A stretch of 64,000 nt of DNA, from the NCBI RefSeq assembly GCF_905475395.1, contig NC_058341.1, positions 70,067,501 through 70,131,500 of the forward strand, in the 5' to 3' direction. Made by a program: the position numbers and the translations under genes. Origin of the DNA: Chrysoperla carnea. Taxonomy: Eukaryota > Arthropoda > Insecta > Neuroptera > Chrysopidae. Position 1 is the stretch's first letter. Each line of letters starts with the position of its first letter. Positions 41,879 through 56,800 of the stretch are shown here, in pieces. The notes beneath the pieces are model-generated. The model saw only the letters and a program-made list of their open reading frames with translations, did not search any database and had not been told where the DNA came from.

Positions 41879-44800
41879 CTAAAACAAAATTATTTATTTC
41901 AGTTTTTAACCATTAGAATAAATTATATTAGCGATAAGTCGTCTGTCTCTAGGGCTAAAATGATCCTAAAGAATCGAAAGGAAATCGTCATAGGTTGCAT
42001 CTTGGTTTTCTATAAATTACATATTCTAAAAGATGCAATAAGTGATGAAGTTAGATCATTCAGTCGTATTATCTTTTAAGATCCAGCTTATCGAGAAAAA
42101 TAAGTTCAATTCCAACCTGCAGCCATTTCGATGGTCAAAATTTATTGGTATCAGCATTCATTTCATACAAGGTGGATCATTTTCTGTGGCAACAAAGCCA
42201 AGGCAGTCATTTATCAGATGATTCTTATTTGATTCATAACGTCACGATGTGTAATTAATTATTCAATAAATTTTTCACGCTTATGCCACAAATATACAGG
42301 GTGATTTTTTAAGTTGACGAAGTTGATCGAATCGCAGACTTTCCACTTTTACTTGTCAGATTAATTTGTCGGGATTTATCAATAGTATAAAAATAACTAA
42401 GCATGGTTATACAGTGTGTGACAGATATTTTGACCAAGTTTTGAACTGTTACATCAAAATATTTCGAAAGTAGAACAAATCGAAACACCAAGATATTTCG
42501 AAAGTAGAACTCAAAACGAATAAATTATAAAAAAAAAGTAATTCCGCGATAAGGGTAAAATTTTATTGGCTTTATATATTAAAAATCGGTGTGATAAACT
42601 TTTCTGAGACGATAAGAGTTGCCATACCAAATTTTCCTGAAAATAGATAAAATTTGCAATAAAATGGTCCTTTACAAATTAATTTCCATAAAAGTGAAAA
42701 ATACTTGTAATTATTAAAATATTTATGTCAGGATAAACCCTGGCACATCTAGTCCATTTCGTTTAATAGCATTGATTTATATGCGAACTTTCGAAATTCG
42801 AGTAAGTGCGGCTTTTACCGTCACGGGCTCCCCGCTTATAATAAACAACTGTTTTAAATTTCAAAGATGCAACACTTTTTTCTTGATTACCATGATTTTT
42901 GATTTAATTTTGTTGTGCTAAAGATAGACATATTTACCTTAAATAGGAAGTTTTTCTTATGTGAAGGTCCACATTCAAAACATAATTCATATTGTGGAAC
43001 ACCTAATTTACGTTTACACGCATATTCGCCCAATAATGAAACTGGATGTTTTCCTTCCAATGATTTAATTGGAATAATTTTCTTTTCTTTTTGTGGTGGT
43101 CGTTTACCTTTAATTTCTTCATCAGCCACCAAACCTTTTTTATCTAATTTCACTTCAAGCATTAATGGTTGTAATGCACCATTTTTTTCTTTGCCAAGAC
43201 CTTCACCAGGTCGCCAACCCATTTTTTGTAATAAATGCATTCCCATTCCACCTGACACTGGTGTTGCTGTTACTAATTGATCCTATATTATAGTTATTCA
43301 GTTAATGTTCATAATCGGAATAATTAATTTTATCGATATCAAATACAAATATGAATTATTCAAATCATAGAATAGTACAGTAAAAGATGTAATAAAAATC
43401 GGCTAATTATGGAAACCATGAGTTAGTTGCGTAAGTATTTCTACTCTTTATAATCGAGGATATAAAATAAAAAAAGGAGTTTAAAAAGGATCGACTCCTC
43501 GTCAGTAGATTTTTACGGGAGCCGGTGGAAAATGTGTGTTTGAGAGTACTCAACAAAATCATATACATGCGATCTTATGCTTTTTCAATTTACGCCCATA
43601 CGGTTGGATAGAAGTACTATACTCCCGCACATCTCATTCTTTTTATTTAAAATAAAAAAAAAAAACTATTGTATTATTAGTCGCATCAATGAATGTTTTT
43701 ATCCAGGAGTCCTCAATAACAGCTCCGATTTTGATGATTCTTTTTGTTTATTATTTAAAATCAGAAACATTTTAGAGGCGGGAGACAATCTGGAGACGGA
43801 ATAGGTAATGTCGCGGCTGATATATCAACGCCTACCCTAAATCGCTAATGATAGAAGTTTGAACTTTCGGGAGGATATTGATTGTATATTGTAAGTATTG
43901 TATTTAAGAAAGGATTTTTCGAAATTCATTCTCTAAAATCGAAAGTTTGTATGAAAATATATATATAAACCGTGATTTTTGAGTTCACTACTTATCCGAT
44001 TTTAAAAGTTCTTTCACCTATAGAATGCTATATTATCAGTAAATAAAATGGTCTGTATTTTATTTTCAAAAAATTAACGTTCCGCACCAAAATTAAAAAA
44101 CCATTAAATATTGAAACCGACATTTTTTGGTTCACTACTTAACCCATTTAAAAAATTTTTTAATATATAAAATGCTACATTATCAGCAAGTGACATTGCC
44201 GTATTTTCTTTTCAAAATTATTAGGGATTCACACTTAAAGTTACAATCCATTATATAGTGAACAAAAGGGAAGTTAAGATAATTTAAGGCTAAAACGTGT
44301 ATAACTGCTAGTTATTTATATTGTTTAAACAATATTTGTGCAATTTATATAAAAAGTTCACTCTTGCGTGATTTTTTCCCACAAAAAAATGTATTTTAAC
44401 TTAATAACAATATAAATGGATTTTAACGTTTTTTAAAATAAAATACAACTCATATTAATTGGTGATAATGCAGCATTCTATAGGTGAAAGAATTTTTAAA
44501 ATCGGTTAGGTAAATTAATAAAAATCGGTTTTTTCAAAAAATCCTTTCTTACGTAACACCTACTGTATAAAAAAAAAATTCTATTATTAGCGATTTGGGC
44601 TGAGCGTCGATATATCAGTCGTGACATTGCCTTTTCCCCCTCCAGATTATTTCCCCCCTCTAAAATGATTCTGATTTTAAATAATCAAAAAATCATAAAA
44701 ATCGGAGCTATTATTGAGGATTTCCTAAAAATGGCTATTTTATGTAATCCTTTATCCGATTATATTTATTATGAACAATTCCATTTTTTGATCCCAGATA

Positions 44801-47800
44801 TCTTTTAACAAACCTTAAACGGTTTTTTCAAACGGTTATGTATCGTGAACGATAAGTTAATCAAATTTTTGACCAGAATCAAAAAAATAATATTTATTTT
44901 ACGTTCAGTAACAAAATTTCGGCAAAAACTCGTTTTTTTTCAAATTCTTATATATTGTAAACGATGAGATGAGGTAAACAATGTTAAGAGTCAAAAAGTG
45001 TTTAGAATTGTCTAAAATTTTTGATCAGAACTACAAAATAATCTTTATTTTCGTCAATAACGAATTTTCGACAAAAATTTGTACTTTTTTTTAAACGCTT
45101 ATATATCGAAAACGTTGAGGTTTGTTAAAAATGGCCAGGAACCAAAAATTACTTGGATATTATACTTCGTCCAAAATATAACATCTAATAGCTTTCAAAT
45201 TCAATTTTTGACCGGTACCACAAAATCATCTTTATTTTCGTCAATTACGATTTTTACGAAAATCCGCATTTTTTTAAATGCGGTGTTTTAAATTATAAAT
45301 CTCGAAAACGGTGAGATTAAAAAATGTCAGGGATCAAAAAATGCTGCGAACTATCCATAATATAAAACACAATAGTTTTTTTTAAATGTTAAATCAAAAG
45401 AATGTGGTGCTCGGAAGTAGGGTACTTCTGTTCCACTCTATGGGGCGTAAATCGATAAAGCATTAGTTCGCATGAATATGATTAGGAGTCGATTCCTGGG
45501 TCAAATGCTTCATTTCCTACAATATTAATAAACAATAAATTGTTAATTTAATGAAACAGTCCACGTAAAAAGTTAACTTAAAAAATTAATAATTAGGCAA
45601 CTTGTATTACGTATTAGTTATACATGTATACGAATAAACTAATTAGTTTTTCGACTATTTGACAGTCAGCCATAAAAAACATGATTTTATACATATATAA
45701 CATACATATAATACAAGTTGTCTATTTATTAATTTCAACTTCAAGTCAAATTTTACATGGACCGTTTCATTTAATTAACAATTTATTGTTTATTAACAAA
45801 TAGAAACATTTGCGCAACTAATTCACGGTTTACGAATAATATTTGACATCTAAGAAACACATTCAATAAGATTTTAGCAAAAAGTGAGCGATTTATTTTT
45901 CTTTTTACTTAATTTGTTACATCTTTGACTGTACTATAAATTAAAGCCTTGTTACCATGACATGTAACTCGACGATTCTAGTCCAAAGTATCATCTTATT
46001 ATTCAAACTCAAACAGGCTGTTTCGCAAAAGGGCGTAAAATTTTAATGTGAAGTTCCTTGCATAAAAATAAGAAAAAAAAGGTTTTTAACTTTTTTTAAA
46101 GGTATAAACTTTAAACCGAAATTAAACACATAAAAATAATATCAATGGCCATGATATTGAGTTCAAAATTATTATCAAGATTTCATTTGATTCGGAGTTA
46201 AGTTTAGAAATTTTCGGGCACAAATGAAAGAGTTGTAAGGTTGTAGAAAAAATTACAAAAATTATAGACTGGTCAATCTACATTTTTCGATCCAAAGCCA
46301 AGATACAGTCAACCAATACATGTAAAAAGTCGGAAAATTTCACTAGAATTCAATGCACTAATTTTTTATACTTTTAAAGTGCGGGATCATATTGAAAATG
46401 GCTGCCAAAGCTGGTTAAAAACATTTTTTTTAGGTTATTTTTTTTTTTTTTTTTTAAATACGCTTTGTATCAAAAAAAGGTTTGAACAAGAAATGCGTAA
46501 CTTTTAATTTCGGATCGATCTCAGTTAGATGTCAAAAAATTATTAAATAAAAAAAATTAATTGAAAAAAAACTGTTATAAATTGCATTTTTTTGAAACAA
46601 CCGTATCTCTTTCAAAAAAATATATTTTTAAACGACCCTTAGTGAAAAGTTAGTCCTTAATATGCTCAAGAAGAACGTTTTTGCAAATTTGAAAAATATT
46701 GAAAAGTTTGGACAAAAATCGCTTTTATCGACAAAAGCCGTTTTTCTTTAAATTCCAATAGCTCATATACGCGTGCTTTTTTAAAAACGTTTCATGCGAA
46801 ATATCGGTCGAAAAATCGGTTATGAAACATTTTGAAATACTACATTAATTATTTGTTTAATTTTTTTATCTAGTATATTTGCTTCTAGTTGATATTTTAT
46901 ATTATTAGTGAGGTCTTAGTTATTGATGGAGGTTTTTTTCTTCACAAATATGTTTGGGCATCTAGTAAAACTGAGCTAGAAATAAAATTGTTTCCAAACT
47001 ACGCGAAAAATCGTTTATTTTTTACGGTCATCCGGATGTTGCTTGAGTACTAAGTCAGTAGAACGTACACGTAGACAATTCAACAATAGTGCATTGAATT
47101 CTATCCAAATTCTACTTGGGTTTGCTGTATCTCGGTTACGAAAATTTAACATTGTGCTGAAAATAGATAGACTAGAGTATTATAAACACTTTAATAACAA
47201 AAAAGAGGGAGTTTGGTTTTTTGCAAAAAATCTCGGAAACTATTAAAAATATCTGAAATTTAAAAAAAATCCTTAAAGCACAGGTTTACTAAAGAAAGTC
47301 CTTTCTTCCGGAACTTTACCACCAATACTATAATTTTTATTTGGAGGTGAAAATAGCGCTAAAAGCATACATAGTATATGCTTCTAAACTTCATATAAAA
47401 TTTGTAGATAACATTTCTCACCCATTTAGCCCTCCGTACAAAGCGGCAAGGGTTGATAAAAAAAGCGAGGATAAAAGTTTGTGTGGAATAATTTACAGTG
47501 TTTTTTAATTACAAAGATCCAAACAGGTCTATGTGTGAGTTTCCGGACAAGAGATATCCGTAACTAAAAAACTTATTATGACTCGAGATGCTACTTTTAA
47601 CAAATGACGGGACATTTCTCAACGATCCTCGAATTACATTTCTTAGTAACAAGGCTTAACAGTAATCTTATATAATATATACTTCGAATAAAGACAGATT
47701 AAATACAGTAAATATTTGCCCAGTTAAATTAAACAATAAGACGGCGTTGTTAAGGGGGGGTCACAGATTTTAAAAAAATAGAAATAATTGTTCGATGGAA

Positions 47801-50800
47801 CCTACTGTTGCTATTTAAGGTGATTTTCTTGTTTGCATCTGCGTACATATCAACTATAAGACAAAACAAGAAGAAAAAAATTTTTCGAACAAAAAGCTGA
47901 AAGGTACTCATATTTCTCGTAGGAGTAATAGTTTCGAAGTTACAAGCTTGGCAAGTTTTATTGTAGTTTTATATAAAAACAAGTTAAAACAAACAATTGA
48001 CTGAGTTAATTGATGAAATATCATGTATAGAAAGTGTTTAATATTAGTGCTTGCATTATTTTTTATACAGGATGTCCCGTAAGTACCGCACGCTTTTGTT
48101 GCATCAGATAGAAAATAAAATTCTAAGACGAAAGGTCCTCTTTCATTTTTTGATCTAATGCACGGATAGTGGATAGCCAATCGGAAGCAATATAACTAGA
48201 AAAGAAAACCACTCGACTCTGACTAAGATTGACTAATTAATGATTTTTGATAGATTAAAAATAAATTATTAAATAATTATTTTTGATTCAATCCTCTACC
48301 CCTATTGAGAATCTCTCTACATAAATTTGATCTAACAATATAGTCCTATAAATGTGACTAGTTAGCTGTTCAAGCTGTTTCGACATTTGTTGACTATTAT
48401 TGATTTTTGATCCTGAGACTGTTGACAATGGCCATGGATATTCGTTTTATGTAAAAAAAAACCACGTATTAAAAAAAAAACTATTCAAACCGTGATATCA
48501 GGATTGAAATGTGCGCAGAGATCATCCGCAAGGGAAAAGGGGCTTCAAACTTTTGTACATCATGTTAGAAGTCCATAAAAACAAGAAATTTTTCTTTCGA
48601 GTACATTTTGTTATGTTAAAATATGATATTCAGTCACTATTTTTCAATCAGTTATTTCTGTGAACTACAGAAAAAAACTTTTCTAAAACTCTGTGCGCAT
48701 CGACCTCAATATCGCGATATATATTAAACGAGACTAAACAGTTTTGTCGATCTTCAGAGATTGTCAATTTAAGGTATCTTTGAGACGATGCAAAGTTGAA
48801 AAGGAGCGTTCAATCATCGATGTTGTCACAGGCAAAACTGGCAGACGCCAAGCATTTAGCAGATATCGAGTGTATCGAGTGGATTTTGGACGTGCTGCCG
48901 ATCCAAATGTCACGGAAATCATCATGAAAAATTAGGGAGTATGGTTCAAAAAGTTGAACGCAAGAGTCTTCGTTAATAATCGATCCTGTAAATGTATCAG
49001 AAACAAATCGATGTGTAGATTGTAATCCGGGAATAATCTTCAACTGAATCAGTCTGTATATTCGAGTCTGTAACGGCTTGTAAACTCTTCTCCAGCTTTT
49101 TCTTCTTTTTTTTTCAATCAAAATCTGTTTCGCAGCATTGGCCAGTTTGATAACCTCGCTAAGATCTTGGTTTTCTATTAGAAGTACTCGACTCAAAGAC
49201 AAAGTGAAATAATGTGCCGAGCTCAAAATATGCATTTAAATCATGAACAGCTGATTAGTCAGTAGAAATGCGTTTCATAAATGAGTACATAAACACTTAT
49301 AATAATGAGTACATAAACACTTATGAAATCAGGGCTTTGATCTTCTTTAATTTTGTACGCTTGTTTTTAATTCATACTAAAATTTACAGAAATTCATGTG
49401 AAAATGATATTAGATGAAATTTTGAATTCGAGTTTGAATAACATACGGTATGTACGAAATTATGTAAATTAAGTCCCAAGTAAATATGACGAAGCTGTCA
49501 CTTCTACTAGAAAATGCTTAGCAGACTTTTTGTGAACAATTTTTGCTTTTTCTATTTTGTAAATAAACTCCTTTATCGTAAATAATGAGATAAAATCGTT
49601 TTAAAAAGCTCTCTTATTCTCGCTCATTGACTACGTTTCCGGAACTTTCAGTATGTGAAATTATAAGTTCCAACGAACAATCTTTCAACAATTTTTGGAT
49701 TTTTTCTTATCACGGATAGAGTAGACAAGTTGACACCAACTTGTTTACTCTACCCGTAAACCCACTGTATTCTACGCAATTTACAGACTGTTGGACTAAG
49801 GTCCTAAAAATCCTTGGAATAAATTTCAAAATTTAACAATTCCATATTTAAATCTATATAAAGCTAGCTTTACATGTAGTCACTATGTTTTTTAGACAGG
49901 AAATCACTGTTTGTGATTGTATAATACCTAACAACTTACAGTGATTCCGGTTTTCTCTTGAACTATAATATCTGAAAATTTTAGCCATTATAAAACTGTA
50001 TTGTTAACAGTGATTTTCAACTTGTAAAGCTAACTTACAAGACAATGGAAAATAAAAATTTTTAATCCAATTAATTTACGGAGACCCAAAGTTTAATTAG
50101 ACAAAATTACTATCAGAAAACAAAAAATACGTTGTTAAAGAAGAAAGCAAGCCAAGAACCATAGCGTATTTTGTTTACGGCTAATCAATGGCTAAGTTAA
50201 CTTAAAAAATTCGCAAGTAAAAAAAAACTGTTTTCTTGGATCGATAGATCTCAAAACAAACTATCCATTAACGTCGGGTAAGTCTGATTTGGATGCGTAG
50301 TTACCGAGAAAATTTGAAAAAAATGAGCGAAAATAATCGTTTTTACATTTATTTATAATTTTTTGAAATTTAAGTGGATATTTGGTGATGTTTTTTCTTA
50401 AAAAAATACTTGAGGTTTGTGAATCTATTAGTTATAACTTCAACAAATATCAACTTTCAACTCGAAAAAAAGTTAAAAACAAATTTATAAACGACTATTT
50501 TCGCTCATTTTTTCAAGTTTTCTCGGCATCTACAAATTTAAATTGGACTTACTAGACGTCAATCGATAGGTTTTTTGAGATCTATAACTTCCCAATTTAA
50601 TTTTTTTTGCATTGCATTTGGGTTAACTTAGAATAATTAGTCATTGATGAATCGTAAACAAAAAAATGTTATGATTCTCGGCTTGCTTTCTTCTATTACA
50701 ACGTATTTTTTATTTTCTGCTACTAATTTTGTCATCCGTTTTGTAGATTAATTGGATTATTCAATAAAAAATTAGCCTGTGCTAATGAAATTAAAAATTT

Positions 50801-53800
50801 CGTTTTAACAGACAGACAACATATTAGTAGTTTTTTTAAATAATTGAATATTTAACTATAGCGTCTGGAAATAATTATGCGAACAATTTCGGCTTCCTCT
50901 GTGCAGTTCAAAACACTGCTCTACTGTTATCACACAGGTAATGAAGTTCGTTGACGTTCGAGAGGCTAATTAATTATTTATTTGGATTACGACTTTTAAA
51001 ACATAGAAAAAATGACAAGTTTATAGTATTTTTTCCATTTGGTAACGGAACTCTAAAACAGCTTATAACTTAATTTATATGTTTGAGGCCAATCAAATGA
51101 AGCAAATCTAACAAAGTAAATCCTAGTAGATTGAAAGTACTTTTATAAGGTCGATTATAGGTTAAATATTAATATCTGTGGTAGTGCAAAATAGCGAATC
51201 CTCTTTCGGCCAAGAAAAGTCGCTTTGTGCTATATTATATATGATATTCTAGATATCAGAACGTTCGAACCTAGTCAAATATTCAATTATTAATCAAATT
51301 TAACATTTTACACCAAATAGTACTGGCGAAAATAGCTTCACAATAACCAAATTTATTTTGATGAATCTCCCCCAAGTTGATTTTTTAATTCCTTGAACAC
51401 AAACTATTTGGATGGAAGTTCGTTCGAATAACTTTTTTTTTTTTGGGGATAGTTAGGGGTTTTAATCAGTTTTTTACAAAATACAAAAAAACTACGCATC
51501 AACTAAAAAAGAAGTTAACTTAAAAGTTCTAGCTGAGATACTTGTGCACATTTTCGTTTTTTTTTTTCGAATTCTAAATTGACCGAAAAATGCCAATTTT
51601 TAAATGGAATGGAAAAGTATCCACCTTGTAAGCCGTTAGAGATATAACTTTCGTAAACATCACTCTTTACCCGCGAGGGCGCAACCTAGGAAAAAACTTT
51701 GTCCATAAACAATTGTAGGGACTATAAACAATTAAAAAGTGAACACCAATTTTGTTTCAAAAACTAAGCGTTAGACAAATAAATCACAAGAGTATTATTT
51801 TGTAAAAATCGATTTTAAGTTTTTCCAAGTTTTAGCAAATTTTAATTGCTTTGCAGTTTATAAACCTTGTCCTAATCTACTTGGCTGAATCGGTCAAAAT
51901 AATGTTAGCGATTATGAAGGTATTTTCGCCAGTACTAAGATTGCCAACCTATAAAATAAACAAAATCACCATGAATTATAAATAATTAATATTAAATATG
52001 TTATTTAAAAAAATACTAAATGAACTATAAATATAAACATTTAATTAAAATGAATAAAAAGTATTTGAATAAAAAATACCGTCGCAAGATGTGCTTAATT
52101 TTACTCACCACCATTGAATAAAATTTTATTTATATTTTTTGCTTAAATGCATGCCAGCAACATAGTCATAGTCATTTCAATAACATAATAACCACTTCAT
52201 ATTGGTTGATATTGATACTTGATATTGATACATCGTCTGATGATTCGATTCAGTCACTGCTCTAGTATTAGCCTGTAACAAATTCTCAGGTGGTGGAATT
52301 TCCACTCGTTATGTTTCAACATTTTATTCAAAACACACATTCATTCATGTGGCTTCTATGCAAACACAAAGTCATTTTATGTATGTTGAAACATAACGAT
52401 TATTTGGAAAATTGCCACTGAAAATGTTAATATTCTATTTTTCAATTGTTTGAAAACCCCGCGCTAATCAAATAATACAAAATTTGTTTCACATTGCAAA
52501 AGATACTAGTTAGGGAGCTGACCATATGATTTACTGATGGTCATGGTTATGGTCTGCTGAACCTTAAATATGATAGTAGGTCATGCCCCAAGTCACCCAG
52601 TAAGGGTCCGCGAATTTCTACGGAGAATATTCCTCCCAAGGGGAGTTTAAACCACATAGTGACATGAGGTGGTGCTGGAAATTGTTTGCTTGTTTGATAA
52701 TTAACTAGATGTGATTCTTATCAGTCATTCTGCAAAGTTTGAGTCCAACAAGTGGTCCCAATCAGGATCTATGCCGAAAAAACAAAAAATGTCGATTTTT
52801 CCGTTTTTCGTCATAATGCCGGATTGGAACCACTTGCGGGGATCAAACTTTGCAAGATGACTATTCAGAATCACATCGAATGAATTATCAAACAAGCAGA
52901 CCGTTTCCAGAACCATGACGGTTTCGGTTTTTTCGGCATAGCTCCGGATTGGGACCACTTGTTGTGCTCAAACTTTACAGGGCGACTTGGATCATTACCA
53001 ACTATCATATTTAAGTTTCAGCTGACCGTAACCAAGACCATCAGTAAATCATATGGCCAGCTCTCTAACTATACAGGCTAATTTACACTTAACAAGATTA
53101 TTCAATTTTAATGTAAGAAATGAAGCTGGATAAAGCCCCGTGAAAATAGCACTCCCAAATGCGAATTTTGATAAAATGCTGATTGGGTTCGTTTGTCCAT
53201 CATTTGTCTACAGTTGTCTACCCTCTAATTGAAAGTTATAGCACAATTAAAAATTTTACATCAGTACCCCCAGATGCAAATTTTCATAAAATGCAGATGT
53301 AATTTGCTTGAAAATTAATTGTCCACGTTTGTTCACCGAAAATTGTTATTTATCCACTCTTCAATTTTAAGTTATGAGGTAATTAAAATTAAGTTCGGCA
53401 CCCCCAAATACGAATTTTCACAAAGTGCAAATGCCATTCGTACAGATGGATTCTGCATTCTGTAAAAATTCGCATTTGGAGGTGCTGATGTCAAATTTGA
53501 AGTTCCTCAAAATTTTAAATTTAAAGATTAACGAACAAAAATCTTGGGTGGACAAACTTAAACGAACAGTTGCCTAACGAATGGCGTTTGCACTTTGTGT
53601 AAATTCGCATTTGGGAGTGCTATTTTCACAGATACTTTTCAAATTATTGGCAATTGAAAACTCGGAATATTTTGCGTTTTACATCGGTTTTTTGCAAATA
53701 TCTCCAAAAATATGCATTTTAACGAATGTTTTATGAAGAACATGTAGCAGGTAAAAAACTAAACAAATCGGTTTTTTATAAAGTGTTCTAAGTGCAATAT

Positions 53801-56800
53801 TAAGCTAGATATTAAAGATCAGAGCATAGTAAAAGTAGTAGTATAGTAAACACTTTCAAATCAATATGAATTTACTCTGAGCACTCATACAAACATGAGC
53901 CGGATCCCATAAAAAATCATATTTTACTTTAGAATTGAAACGCAGGCCGCTCAAAATAACTGAAAAAAATCAATTTCATGAACATATTCAAAGACAAAAA
54001 AAAAAAAAAAACTAAAAAAAGGAAGGTTTCGGCATCAAGTTTTAGACCCTACTAATGCGCAGTCTCAGAAATACTGGGGTTGCGATAATTAACGCTATAT
54101 ATACAAGAAAAAAAAATTATTTTTGGTCAATGTCTCGGAAACAATCAACTTTATGAAAAAAGTTTCACACAAAAATTGTCGGACATTTTTTTCCCTAAAA
54201 AAAAATGTAGAATTAAAAAATTGTGATATCTTCAACCATTTTTCCGAAAATCGGGAAAAACGGTCAAATATATATTTTCTTATGCTAATTAACAATATCA
54301 ACTACTTAATTTGATAAAAAAAAAAGTCAAACAAAAGTTGTTGGGAATTTTTTTTTCCGTATCTTTAGTCGTTTTCAAAACGATCAATTTTATAAAGATT
54401 TTTTGTTAATTATCCAATCATTATCTTTGAATTATGTGTAAAAAGTTCTGATTTGTTACTCGGGTGATTTTGGGGTCGCTGATTGCGAATATGACGATGT
54501 CTATAGGAATTACTACCCGATCTTTGGCCGGTGTAAAATTTAGGCACGTATGTTCTGATAATACTTTTAAATATCAAGTTTATTGATTAAAAAAAATTTG
54601 TTTTAACACAAAAACTGTATTTATATACAAATTTAAGACCCTTTAAGATAACTACAAAAAATACATTTCATTTCAATCTAAAATTAGCGAGATTTCATAC
54701 ATTTCAAAAATCATATTCGCAATCAGCGATTTCAAAAACCTTCGAGTAACCAAATTCAGGACTTTTTACGCATAATTCGCTAGGATAATGATTGGAAAAA
54801 TTAAAAAAAAAACATATACATATATATAAAACTGATCGTTTTGAAAACGGCTAAAGATATCAAAATTGTTCACTATACATTTTTTTTTAGGAAAAAAATC
54901 GTTACTAGGGTCTTCAACTACATGCCGAAACCTTCCTTTTTCTTAGTTTGTTTGTTTGTTTGTTTGTTTTTTTTTTTTTGTTTTTTTTTTTGCTTTTGTA
55001 TACACGCAAAAACATCATTTTGTGCGGACCAAACAATAAATGCTTCATTTCTTATTACAGTATTTACCATTAACGAGCTACTTCTTTGTTAATTATCATT
55101 TGTAATTTTGAGAATATTTTGATTAAAATTAGTCTAATTGAAATTTTCATAAACAGAGTTGTAGTAAATAGGATTTTTTGTTGGAACAGTTCGCTAGTTG
55201 AACGGCGTTGTTTAGTAAAAAGGCTTAGTTAATTGAACGGCTAATTAAGCTAGTTGGCTGCGACACCATAAGAAGAATCATTTTAAGTATAAAAAATGGT
55301 CTAGTCAACAAGTTCAAATTGGTGAAATATAGAAATAATGATCTTAAAAATACGTGTGATTCTTCTTGTAGGATTCGGAATATTGTCCTCGAACAAATAA
55401 GGGTGATAGCTCGTTGGATTCGGAATGATGTCACGAAAAATGTACCAGAAGCATTTTCTGGCACATAAAAAGTTTCAAAAGTGATAAGCAATTATAATAA
55501 TAATAATAGCCTAGTATTATCCCAAATATTGGACAAAGGCCTCCTCTAATGACAACCATTCTTGCCTGTTGAACGCTTTTCTCATTCAGAGACCAAATGC
55601 AAACTTTACTAGTTCATCCCTCCACCTTCGTAGAGGGGGACCTCTTGATCTTGACTTTTACTTAAAAAAATTTTTTTTATTAAATTTTTTGCGACAAAGC
55701 TGTTTTTCAATTGAATTTATTTATTTCTGCTCTATCTTGTAGCTGAAGCCTGAACGAAAAAATTAACCTTTGGAATATTTCATTCGGACTAATAGTTTTG
55801 CATAATTCTATTTTACACTAAAAGTGTGAAAAAAGTTGTTGATTGGATAGGCCAAAGATGACTTTGAGCAGGCAAGGATTTCTCCCACGCTTGATTTCAA
55901 ATTTTCATCTGACTACCAGTCTGCGGTGTATGCCATTATTTTTTCATTACAGTACATGTTGTAACAAAAAAATCACACTTTAGTTTATCCGGTTACTAGC
56001 TGTGAACTACCCGCTTTGCTGGGCAACATCCCCACTTGCACCCCTCCCTCCACATTTCCTTGCGTGGGATAACATTTTTGTAATGTACACGGCATGCTCT
56101 TTTATTTGATACCCCACTTAGGTATATTTGTAAATATTCGATAATTCCTTCCCTCTTTCTCGCTCCACCTTTCTACCCTCCGAAGGTTAAAAGTAGATAA
56201 AAACAATAGATCTTTGAAGCTGGTTGTATATCGTGTCAATATTTGAGCTTAATCGATGCACAACTTTTTTAGTTTTTGAAGCATATCCCTTTCAACCCCT
56301 TACTCTACTATAATATGGATGTATTATACATAAAAACCTTCCTCTTGAATCACTCTATCTATTAAAAAAAACCGCATCAAAATCCGTTGCGTAGTTTCAA
56401 AGATTTAAGCGTACATAGGGACATAGGGACAGAAAAAGCGACTTTGTTTTATAATATGTAGTGATAGTGATGATAGTGATGATTCATATTTTTCCGGTTT
56501 ACTTCAACCGCACCTATTTCAGACGGTTAGTTTCCACTTTTTTTCCTAGATTTCTACACCCCCCTCTATCTCGTAAATGACCGTTCTGCCACATATACGT
56601 TCTATGAGAGAAAATGCTCCACACCGTCTAAGAAGCTTATTTACTACGCGGTAGAAAGTTAGGGTTCAAAACGTTCAAAAGTTAATTTTTTTGTTGCGAT
56701 TTCACCTACAACAAAAGGCAGTCAATTATATTATAAACAATTATTTGCAATTAAATTAATTCAATTGAAAAATCCCGTTTTTTAGGCATTAATGGGCAAA

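Noticed and set aside
42915-43280. 121-residue plus-strand frame opposite the SON G-patch exon
   Set aside because: Shadow frame of a conserved minus-strand exon.
47043-47246. 67-residue plus-strand frame in the SON intron
   Set aside because: No domain, no splice context and AT-driven composition.
48810-49235. 141-residue minus-strand reading frame
   Set aside because: No recognisable motif; the opposite strand is also open for part of it. Kept only as a possible decayed gene in the region entry.
53140-53629. CRISPR-like spaced repeats
   Set aside because: Repeats are inverted as well as direct, the spacers are related to each other and the context is eukaryotic.
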